Part shown: one piece after another, positions 1 to 5,165 of the stretch
Position numbering within the stretch: position 1 is the stretch's first letter
Layout: each line of letters opens with the position of its first letter
DNA from: Halanaeroarchaeum sp051744605
GTDB taxonomy: Archaea; Halobacteriota; Halobacteria; Halobacteriales; Halobacteriaceae
NCBI GenBank assembly: GCA_051744605.1
Contig: JBNJDE010000129.1
Span: 1-5,165 of the forward strand
Direction: 5' to 3'
DNA: 5,165 bases
The notes under the pieces: model-generated
What the model was told of the DNA's origin: nothing
Seen by the model: only the letters and a program-made list of their open reading frames with translations
The model's database searches: none
Translations under genes and position numbers: made by a program

Positions 1-555
1 GCCGTGACCGGTAAGAACCCGTGCCGGCGTCAGGTCGCGAAGCGTGGTCGGCGGCACCGGACGCAACATCGGGTGGACGCCGATGCGTTCGGGGCCGACG
101 ACGAAGTATTCCACCGTGCCCAGCGCGTCGGCCACGATCAACGTCTCCCCGTCGAACAGAGCGGCCTCCTGCCAGAACGGCAGGTCGACCGTGTGGAGGA
201 CGCGGACGGTCGTCTCCGGCAACCGAACGCCCAGTCGCTCGACCGGCGCGTCGAACTCGCGGTCGATGTAGGGGGGAAGGTAGACCGGCACGTCGAAGCG
301 CTGGGCGAACGCGTCGGCGTCCCGCTGGTGACGGTCGAGGAGGACGACGACGCCGACCACGTCGCCGAGGTCGGTGATCAGGCCGTCGACCCCTGGCGCG
401 TCGACGGGGTCGACGATCCAGACGTCGCCGTCCACGGCGATGGCGTGACTGGCCCGTTGCATCGTCTCCTCGGGATGGGCCAGCCAGCCGACGCCGTTCT
501 CCCACTCGTCGACGACGCTCAGGTCGTCGGACTCACCGGTCGCTTTGAACGGCAT
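1..555 (-). CDS. MBL-fold-like protein (degenerate metallo-beta-lactamase), C-terminus cut by window edge
   Basis: Reading the minus strand from the ATG at 555-553 gives 185 uninterrupted residues that run off the left edge. The fragment starts MPFKATGESD and ends VLTGHG. The pattern resembles metallo-beta-lactamase-fold proteins: an early strand with WLAHPEE, a VWIVDPVDAPG strand (46-55) where MBL proteins present substrate-side loops, LLDRHQRDADAFA (72-84) where the HxHxDH metal motif would sit, LIVADALGT (139-147) like the bridging-Asp strand, and a terminal GHG (183-185) like the family's late metal His. Only Asp79, Asp143 and His184 look like retained ligands, so hydrolase activity is doubtful. 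Related haloarchaeal proteins with an RHxRDA-type motif exist as far as I recall, so this may be a family trait rather than decay. The start is supported by an AT-rich box 28 bp upstream. Substrate is unknown. Confidence 0.8.
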   Translation of the reverse strand, partial: MPFKATGESDDLSVVDEWENGVGWLAHPEETMQRASHAIAVDGDVWIVDPVDAPGVDGLITDLGDVVGVVVLLDRHQRDADAFAQRFDVPVYLPPYIDREFDAPVERLGVRLPETTVRVLHTVDLPFWQEAALFDGETLIVADALGTVEYFVVGPERIGVHPMLRPVPPTTLRDLTPARVLTGHG

Positions 556-580
556 ACCACGCTGTACGGCAGGCGAGGGG

Positions 581-588
581 ATAAATGT
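581..588 (-). promoter_or_regulatory. Probable TATA box for the MBL-like gene (leaderless)
   Basis: On the minus strand this reads ACATTTAT, an AT-rich island in otherwise GC-rich DNA. Its core is centred about 28 bp upstream of the ATG at 555. That is the spacing expected between an archaeal TATA box and a transcription start at or next to the start codon. No Shine-Dalgarno-like sequence lies between them, which fits a leaderless mRNA. Confidence 0.55.
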
Positions 589-601
589 CCACCTGGGGTA
601 C

Positions 602-609
602 GCTATTGG
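602..609 (+). promoter_or_regulatory. Weak TATA-like element for the VOC gene
   Basis: The sequence GCTATTGG sits about 28 bp before the ATG at 633, the right distance for leaderless transcription. The match to an archaeal TATA box is poor. The 77-bp gap between the divergent genes leaves little room for any other promoter. Confidence 0.25.
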
Positions 610-632
610 TGCTTCGGTCCGTCCAGTCGGGC

Positions 633-1319
633 ATGCTCGACGACCTGGCGTGGCTTTCGCTCGAGGTGCTCTACGCCGACCGCGCGAGCGAGTTCTACGC
701 GGAGACGTTCGACCTCGAACCCACCGACAGAGACGAGTCGGTGGTGTTCCCCGTCGGCGACCACGAACTCCGTCTCGTCGAACCGGGGCCGGTTCCGCGA
801 GGCGGCCTCCACGTTCACTTCGCGATGGCGACGCCGCCAGCGCAGTACGACGCGTGGGTCTCCCGCCTCGCAGCGGACCACGATATCGAAGAACACTCAT
901 TCGGCTCCTCGCAGTCGGTGTACCTGTTCGATACCGATGGCCACTGCGCAGAGATCGGAAGCGTCGGCGATCCGGGTGGCGAACCGCTCACCGGCATCTT
1001 CGAGGTGGTCTTCGAGGTCGAGGCCCTCGAGCGGGCCGAGACCTTTTACTCGCACCTCGGCTTCTCGGTCGTCGACCGTGGGGACACGCGCCGGCGCGTC
1101 CGGATGACCGGCCCGGTCGACCTCGAACTCTGGGAACCGCAACGCGGGCTCGCCGATGCCCGGGGCGGCGTGCACGTCGACGTCGGGTTCATCGCGACCG
1201 ACCCGGCGGCAGTTCGGGATCGGGTCGCCCACCTGGCGAGTAACTCCACTCACGCCGACGACCGGGTGCGGATCCGCGACCCCGACGGGCATTATCTCAC
1301 GATCACTCCGACCGGGTGA
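633..1319 (+). CDS. Two-module VOC family protein (glyoxalase / extradiol dioxygenase fold)
   Basis: A 228-residue protein with two tandem VOC (vicinal oxygen chelate) modules, about residues 1-113 and 120-228. They show the same landmarks: LEVLYADRASEFY (10-22) against FEVEALERAETFY (127-139), GGLHVHF (57-63) against GGVHVDV (178-184), and FDTDGHCAEI (99-108) against RDPDGHYLTI (215-224). VOC proteins use paired modules to bind a metal and act as lyases, dioxygenases or resistance proteins. Here the usual Glu ligand position is kept in module 1 (Glu107) but is Thr in module 2, and the first-strand His is missing from both. Metal binding and activity are therefore uncertain, and the substrate cannot be named. 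An in-frame ATG at 585 would add 16 residues. I prefer 633 because the VOC fold begins at once (MLDDLAWLSLEV) and the extension has no family-like sequence. It is likely cytosolic and transcribed alone. Confidence 0.85.
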   Translation: MLDDLAWLSLEVLYADRASEFYAETFDLEPTDRDESVVFPVGDHELRLVEPGPVPRGGLHVHFAMATPPAQYDAWVSRLAADHDIEEHSFGSSQSVYLFDTDGHCAEIGSVGDPGGEPLTGIFEVVFEVEALERAETFYSHLGFSVVDRGDTRRRVRMTGPVDLELWEPQRGLADARGGVHVDVGFIATDPAAVRDRVAHLASNSTHADDRVRIRDPDGHYLTITPTG

Positions 1320-1375
1320 TCGACGACCCGTCCCGCAGTTTCGCTGGTAGTTATCGACAGGTCGAGACGCGTGCC

Positions 1376-1395
1376 GGAGTACTGCGAGAGTATCC
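1376..1395. repeat. Small imperfect inverted repeat between VOC and propeller genes
   Basis: A seven-base-pair stem with one bulged G (1379) encloses a GCGAG loop (1384-1388). It lies 57 bp after the VOC stop and about 50 bp before the next start. There is no T-tract after it, so it is not a convincing terminator. It could be an operator or chance. Confidence 0.25.
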
Positions 1396-1412
1396 GCTGG
1401 GACAATCGCTGA

Positions 1413-1420
1413 ACACATTA
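1413..1420 (+). promoter_or_regulatory. Weak TATA-like element before the propeller gene
   Basis: ACACATTA is the most AT-rich stretch near the expected position, about 27 bp before the ATG at 1444. The 124-bp gap from the VOC stop suggests that the propeller/glycosyltransferase pair has its own promoter. Another AT-rich stretch around 1348-1354 (TAGTTAT) would imply a roughly 65-nt leader instead. Confidence 0.3.
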
Positions 1421-1443
1421 CCCCCGGAATCGATACTGCCAGC

Positions 1444-2832
1444 ATGGACGATGATCTCCGTCGCAAGCGGGCCCTCCTCGCCGTGCTGGTTCTCCTCTCT
1501 GCTGCGGTGCTGGCGGTCGGCTACGTCGACTCGGTCCGGCAGAGCGACCAGATCACCGGCGACCCGGTCGTCGAGCAAGCGTTCGTCTGCGGTGATCGCT
1601 CCCCCGTCGTCGACCCCAGGGAGAACATGACCGTGGTCGCGACCGACTCGAACGCCTTCGTCTCCGACGAGGGTGATGGGCCACGTGCCCGCTCCGAACT
1701 CGTGGCGTTCGCGCCCGACGGGAGCATCTACTACTACGAGGACCAGTACACCCGGTACTGGGACGTCGATCCGGTCGAGGGAACGACCGCCACCGTGGAG
1801 TTCGTCTACTCCGAACACCTCGATAGCGAGGACTGCGACGGCAGCGGCGCCTGTACTCGTAACGGTGTCGATCGCGTCAACCTCACCGACGGGGACCGAG
1901 AGACCATCTACGAGCGCATCACTCCGGGCAAACACTCGAGTCGGTGGCACGACGTCGACCGGATCGACGAGGAGCGACTGCTCGTGGCCGACATCGACCG
2001 CGACCGGGCGTACATCGTGAACACGACGACCGAACTCGTCGAGTGGGAGTGGGACGCGCAATCGGACTACCCCATCTCCGGTGGGGGTCCCTGGCCCGAC
2101 GACTGGACGCACATCAACGACGTCGAGTACGTCGAGATAGACGGCCAGGAGGCCGTCATGGTGAGCCTCCGCAATCAGGACCAGGTTGCCTTCGTCAGCC
2201 TCGAGAACGGTCTCCTCGAGGACTGGACGCTCGGCGCGGACGGCGAACTGGACACGCTCTACGAGCAGCACAACCCCGACTTCATCCCCGCGGAGCGCGG
2301 CGGACCGGCGGTCCTGATCGGTGACTCGGAGAACGGTCGCGTCGTCGAGTACCAGTGGACGGGCGAGGAGTGGGAGCAGTCCTGGGAGTACGCCGATGCA
2401 CGGATCACGTGGCCTCGTGACGCCGACCGACTGCCCAACGGGCACACGCTCGTCTCCGACTCAAACGGTGATCGGGTGTTCGAACTCGACGAGCAGAGCG
2501 AAATCGTCTGGTCGGCCGACGTCGGCTTCCCCTACGAGTCCGAGCGACTGGGGACCGGCGACGAGAGCAGCGGTGGAGAGAGCGCGGCCAGCCTCGATCT
2601 CCCGTCACGGACCGTCGGTGATGACGGCGAGGACGTCGGCCTCTATCGCTCGGTGGTCCCGACGGATATCCAGAACCTCGTCTCGTACGCGTTCCCGCGC
2701 TGGGTCGGGCCACTCCAGCTCGGTGCGATAGTGGTCCTGCTCCTCTCGCTTTCCGCCTGGTCCGTCGTGGAGTACCGCCATCGGAACGTCTCGGTGCGCC
2801 TTCGCTGGCCAGTTCGATTCGAGCGAGAATGA
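1444..2832 (+). CDS. Membrane-anchored arylsulfotransferase (ASST)-like beta-propeller protein
   Basis: A 462-residue protein. A basic start (LRRKR) precedes a membrane segment at about 10-28. A long acidic domain follows, then a second membrane segment at about 424-444 and a basic tail (RHR, RLR). By the positive-inside rule both ends are cytoplasmic and the middle lies outside. The middle shows propeller-like repeats with spacing near 50 residues: WHDVDRI (168-174), THINDVEYV (222-230), EQHNPDFI (274-281) and WPRDADRLPNGHTLV (323-337). The last resembles the repeat of arylsulfotransferase/PQQ-like propellers. His169, His223, His276 and Arg325 occupy equivalent blade positions, recalling the His/His/Arg/His active site of bacterial ASST. 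ASST enzymes move sulfate between phenolic compounds, but the substrate here is unknown. NxS/T sequons at 61, 146 and 193 and a CX5C pair (131/137) also suit an external domain. The stop overlaps the next start. It could instead be a non-enzymatic propeller. Confidence 0.75.
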   Translation: MDDDLRRKRALLAVLVLLSAAVLAVGYVDSVRQSDQITGDPVVEQAFVCGDRSPVVDPRENMTVVATDSNAFVSDEGDGPRARSELVAFAPDGSIYYYEDQYTRYWDVDPVEGTTATVEFVYSEHLDSEDCDGSGACTRNGVDRVNLTDGDRETIYERITPGKHSSRWHDVDRIDEERLLVADIDRDRAYIVNTTTELVEWEWDAQSDYPISGGGPWPDDWTHINDVEYVEIDGQEAVMVSLRNQDQVAFVSLENGLLEDWTLGADGELDTLYEQHNPDFIPAERGGPAVLIGDSENGRVVEYQWTGEEWEQSWEYADARITWPRDADRLPNGHTLVSDSNGDRVFELDEQSEIVWSADVGFPYESERLGTGDESSGGESAASLDLPSRTVGDDGEDVGLYRSVVPTDIQNLVSYAFPRWVGPLQLGAIVVLLLSLSAWSVVEYRHRNVSVRLRWPVRFERE

Positions 2833-4382
2833 GCGATCGAAACGACCAACCGCGCCGTCGGGCGCTCCACCGATACACCCGCCTATTCCCTGTCGATCGA
2901 CGCGACGCTCGCTGGCTGTCACTGGCCATTCTCCCAGCGGTCGTCGCGGTGGGCGTCTATCTGACGACGAATCCCTATCCGGCCTACGGCGCCGGCCTGT
3001 ACACGAAGATCGCCGAAACGATCGCGGCCGGTGGGTATCTGCCCCCGGAACGGATCCCTGGGTACACCGCCGACGGCGTCCCGTTCGCCTATCCGCCGTT
3101 GCAGTTCTACGTCCTCGCCGTGCTCCTCGACCTCGGGTTGGACGCGGTGTCGCTCGCACGCTTCGTTCCGGGTGTGGCGGTCGTCCTCGCGCAGGTGCCG
3201 CTGTACCTCCTCGCGCGAGACCTCAGCGGTTCGCGGCCGGCGGGGGCGGTCGCCGCGACCGTCGTCGCACTGACGCCCCAGGCCATGCAATGGCACCTCT
3301 CTGCCGGTGGCCTGGTCCGTTCGTTCGCGTTCCTCTACGCGCTCGTCGCGATCTACTCGGGATACCACGTCTTCGAGAGCAGGCGGCCCGTACCGGTGAT
3401 CGTCGGAACCGCCGCGTTCGGGCTGACCGTATTGACCCACCCGACGTATTCGTTGTTCGTCGTCGTCACCTACCTACTCTGGTGGGTGGTCGCCGATCGT
3501 ACGGCAGCCGGGCTCCTGCGTGGAGCCGTGGTGGGCGTGGGGGGACTGCTCATCGCCAGTCCGTGGCTCGTCTGGGTTCACGCGGTCCACGGGATCACCA
3601 CGCTCACCGCCGCGGCCGGAACCCACGGTGGCATCGGTGGTGGCCTCGTCGCCATCCTCCTCGACCCGCCGACGCATGCGGTACTCGCCGGACTGGTCGC
3701 ACTGGGCCTCGTGATCCGAGGGCGCCGATTTCTCCCGGCGTGGATCGTCGTCACCACCTTCGTCTTCGCGCAACCTCGCTTCGCGGCCGTCACCGCGGCA
3801 GTGGGTCTGGCGGCGCTCGTCGCCGCGACGCTCGAATTCGAGTCGCCGAACCACGACCTGCCTGATCTCGGGACCGCCGTCATGACGGTCGCGCTCGTCC
3901 TCGCGGCCGCCGGTGGTGGCGTCTACTACGCCCACACGATGACCCAGGTGAACGATCGGATGACGCCGTCGTTCCTCGACGACGACGCCATGGCCGCGAT
4001 GGACTGGGTCGAACGCGAGACGCCGAAGGACGCGACGTTCGTCGTCCTCGGCGATACCGCAGAGGAGTTTCCTGCTCACGCGGATCGCACCATTCTGCTC
4101 GGTCCGTGGGGCGTCGAGTGGACGACGCCCGCGGCCTACGACCGCCACCTCGAGGGATTCGAGGCGGCTTCGGCGTGCCATAGCGTCGACTGCGTTACCG
4201 CCGCTGCCGAACGCGTGGACGCGAGTCCCGAATACGTCTACGTGCAGAAGGGCCAGTACACGATCCGTGGCGAGAACGCCGTCCAGTTCGGTACGCTCGA
4301 ACGGTCGTTCGAGCACTCGGGCGAGTGGGAACGGGTCATGGAGAACGACGGCGTCGCGATCTACCGGTCGGTCGATCGTTGA
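2829..4382 (+). CDS. Polytopic GT-C / PMT-family (GT39-like) glycosyltransferase candidate
   Basis: A 517-residue membrane protein. A basic, Arg-rich cytoplasmic start is followed by about 11-12 hydrophobic segments (first at about 29-46, last at about 350-367), then a soluble tail of about 150 residues predicted to lie outside. The first external loop (47-90) ends in PFAYPPLQFYVLA (85-97), a layout seen in GT-C enzymes of the PMT/ArnT type, which use lipid-linked sugars. The Asp or Glu that normally follows the first helix in such enzymes is not evident: the loop reads NPYPAYGAGLYTKIAE. Catalysis is therefore unproven, although Glu63, Glu74 and Asp82 lie in the loop. The tail begins DDDAMAAMDWVERETPKDA (383-401), a start common after the last helix of haloarchaeal GT39-like proteins, and contains a CX4C pair (450/455). 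The ATG overlaps the previous stop (ATGA) with no clear Shine-Dalgarno, so translation is probably coupled to the propeller gene. Confidence 0.75.
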   Translation: MSDRNDQPRRRALHRYTRLFPVDRRDARWLSLAILPAVVAVGVYLTTNPYPAYGAGLYTKIAETIAAGGYLPPERIPGYTADGVPFAYPPLQFYVLAVLLDLGLDAVSLARFVPGVAVVLAQVPLYLLARDLSGSRPAGAVAATVVALTPQAMQWHLSAGGLVRSFAFLYALVAIYSGYHVFESRRPVPVIVGTAAFGLTVLTHPTYSLFVVVTYLLWWVVADRTAAGLLRGAVVGVGGLLIASPWLVWVHAVHGITTLTAAAGTHGGIGGGLVAILLDPPTHAVLAGLVALGLVIRGRRFLPAWIVVTTFVFAQPRFAAVTAAVGLAALVAATLEFESPNHDLPDLGTAVMTVALVLAAAGGGVYYAHTMTQVNDRMTPSFLDDDAMAAMDWVERETPKDATFVVLGDTAEEFPAHADRTILLGPWGVEWTTPAAYDRHLEGFEAASACHSVDCVTAAAERVDASPEYVYVQKGQYTIRGENAVQFGTLERSFEHSGEWERVMENDGVAIYRSVDR

Positions 4383-4399
4383 GGCCGGTCGAACCCTTC

Positions 4400-4702
4400 T
4401 CAGAGCCGATCCGTATCGACCTCGACGCCTGGTGGGGCGACGACGAGGAACTTGCGAAAGTGCATCAGCGTTCCGTCCACTTCTTTCACGTCCCGGGCGA
4501 ACCCGGAAGCCAGTTCGTTCAGGTCACCTTCGACGGCCAGAAAGCAGACGTTGTCGTCGGCGATCTCGGTCAGCCACTCCTCGTCGGGGGTCTCGCCGTC
4601 CAGAACGCCGAGTACCACGCCGACGTCCCGGACCTCGCCGTCGTCCTCGGCGACCTCGATGTGCTCTTCGGCGTTGCGCAGGTCGAGGCTGAAGTCGTCC
4701 AT
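4400..4702 (-). CDS. Small conserved haloarchaeal protein, probably DUF5779
   Basis: A 100-residue acidic soluble protein with no signal peptide or membrane segment. It reads as one compact alpha/beta domain: a variable acidic start (1-25), then VGVVLGVLDGETPDEEWL (27-44), NVCFLAVEGDLNELASGFARD (51-71), and FLVVAPPGVEVDTDRL (85-100) at the very C-terminus. From memory these blocks match the haloarchaeal family DUF5779, whose function is unknown. The family assignment is recall, not a search result. The length is what I expect for the family, so the gene appears intact. It converges on the glycosyltransferase gene, with only 17 bp between the stops. A T-rich element 28 bp upstream of the ATG supports the start. 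I cannot assign a function. Confidence 0.8.
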   Translation of the reverse strand: MDDFSLDLRNAEEHIEVAEDDGEVRDVGVVLGVLDGETPDEEWLTEIADDNVCFLAVEGDLNELASGFARDVKEVDGTLMHFRKFLVVAPPGVEVDTDRL

Positions 4703-4726
4703 CGAGACGTACTCGGGTTGCGTGGG

Positions 4727-4734
4727 GCAAAAAC
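4727..4734 (-). promoter_or_regulatory. Probable TATA-like element for the DUF5779-like gene
   Basis: On the minus strand the sequence reads GGTTTTTG, centred about 28 bp before the ATG at 4702. It is the only AT-rich run in the 99-bp gap and lies at the leaderless-promoter distance. This suggests separate transcription from the response regulator gene upstream. Confidence 0.4.
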
Positions 4735-4759
4735 CTTCGTTCGCGATGCCCGCGGCGTG

Positions 4760-4783
4760 ACGACCGCGGTCCGTGGCGGTCGT
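4760..4783 (-). terminator. Perfect 8-bp inverted repeat, possible terminator or operator
   Basis: An exact stem ACGACCGC / GCGGTCGT with an 8-nt loop starts 18 bases past the response regulator stop (4802) and lies about 58 bp before the next gene's start. It could help end the upstream transcript or bind a regulator of the DUF5779-like gene. There is no T-tract directly after it on the minus strand. The nearest T run (4734-4729) is about 26 bases further and doubles as the promoter candidate. Archaeal termination does not need a hairpin, so the role is uncertain. Confidence 0.3.
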
Positions 4784-4801
4784 ATCGAACTCCTCGATCC
4801 C

Positions 4802-5165
4802 TCAGAGCATCCGGTAGGCGTCTTTCATGTCGGTGTCGGACAGGCTCTCCAGCGATTCGGTGAGCGACGCTTTGAGCTCGTCCATCCGCCGAATGATGTC
4901 CTGGTACTCCGCTCGCTCCTCGCCGTCGAACGATGGACTGGCTTCGAGGGCCGCCCGTTTCGTGGCGAGCTGGAAGAATTCCCGGCTCTTCTCGTCGTAG
5001 GCCTTCCGTTCGACGAGGACGGAGACGACCTCGATCAACTGGGCCCTATCGACGGGTTTCGTGAGGTAATCGTCGAACGGCATGTCGATGATATCGGTGT
5101 CGGGGTCGACCGCCGTGATCATCGCGACGGGGAACTGATGGCCCTGCGAACGGATCGCTTCGAGG
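4802..5165 (-). CDS. HalX-domain response regulator, C-terminal part (start outside window)
   Basis: The minus-strand frame is open to the right edge and gives 120 residues ending at TGA 4804-4802. An internal ATG at 5122 is not the real start, because the receiver domain is already under way (LEAIRSQGHQFPVAMITAVD). The visible receiver end shows the conserved Thr at the end of beta-4 (MITAVD, fragment residue 17) and the conserved Lys-Pro (DDYLTKPVD, Lys36). The phosphoacceptor Asp lies outside the window. From about fragment residue 53, RKAYDEKSREFFQLATKRAA begins a helical HalX domain. It contains a coiled-coil-like stretch, EERAEYQDIIRRMDELKASL (82-101). HalX response regulators are characteristic of haloarchaea. 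They receive phosphate from histidine kinases, and their output mechanism is poorly known. No kinase is visible nearby. Confidence 0.92.
   Translation of the reverse strand, partial: LEAIRSQGHQFPVAMITAVDPDTDIIDMPFDDYLTKPVDRAQLIEVVSVLVERKAYDEKSREFFQLATKRAALEASPSFDGEERAEYQDIIRRMDELKASLTESLESLSDTDMKDAYRML

Noticed and set aside
585..632. Upstream ATG extending the VOC protein by 16 residues
   Set aside because: The VOC fold begins directly at the ATG at 633, and the extension has no family-like sequence. A TATA-like match at about 557 keeps it possible but less likely.
4..1107. Long plus-strand ORF of 367 codons
   Set aside because: It runs antisense to the MBL-like gene and out of frame through the VOC gene. 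Its product is Arg/Ser-rich in the second half, with no domain pattern, as expected of a shadow ORF in GC-rich DNA.
897..1466. Minus-strand ORF of 189 codons spanning the VOC-propeller gap
   Set aside because: It is mostly antisense to the VOC gene, whose frame is clearly coding, and it has no family resemblance.
1351..2445. Long minus-strand ORF of 364 codons
   Set aside because: It is antisense to the propeller gene, whose frame has membrane segments, repeats and an operon junction. The minus frame shows no recognisable motif and mirrors the codon bias of the real gene.
3474..4316. Minus-strand ORF of 280 codons
   Set aside because: It is antisense to the glycosyltransferase-like gene. 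The product is charged and low in complexity (Arg/Glu/Asp/Gly), with no fold signal.
4802..5122. Response regulator gene starting at the ATG at 5122
   Set aside because: Receiver-domain sequence continues in frame upstream to the window edge, so this Met is internal.

Overview
The window looks like a stretch of haloarchaeal (class Halobacteria) chromosome. It is GC-rich with strong G/C bias at third codon positions, so long antisense shadow ORFs run behind every real gene. The predicted proteins are rich in Asp and Glu. Several starts have an AT-rich element about 27-28 bp upstream of the ATG and no clear Shine-Dalgarno, the pattern expected of leaderless archaeal transcripts. One gene carries a HalX output domain, which is typical of halophilic archaea.

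Layout. (1) 1-555, minus: a metallo-beta-lactamase-fold-like protein with a degenerate metal motif, cut by the left edge. (2) 633-1319, plus, divergent from it: a two-module VOC (glyoxalase/extradiol dioxygenase fold) protein. (3) 1444-2832, plus: a membrane-anchored extracytoplasmic beta-propeller resembling arylsulfotransferases (ASST). (4) 2829-4382, plus, overlapping the propeller gene by an ATGA junction: a polytopic GT-C/PMT-like glycosyltransferase candidate with a C-terminal extracytoplasmic domain. (5) 4400-4702, minus, convergent with it: a 100-residue conserved haloarchaeal protein, probably DUF5779. (6) 4802-5165, minus: the C-terminal part of a HalX response regulator, cut by the right edge. 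Gaps between genes are short (77, 124, 17 and 99 bp). No RNA genes, insertion sequences or CRISPR arrays were seen.

The most suggestive unit is the pair at 1444-4382. An ASST-like propeller is translationally coupled to a multi-membrane glycosyltransferase-like protein, and both active regions face the outside of the cell. One reading is a surface-glycan or lipid modification module, for example sugar transfer plus sulfate transfer. That is inference. The remaining genes look like ordinary haloarchaeal housekeeping or accessory genes with no evident link to the pair.
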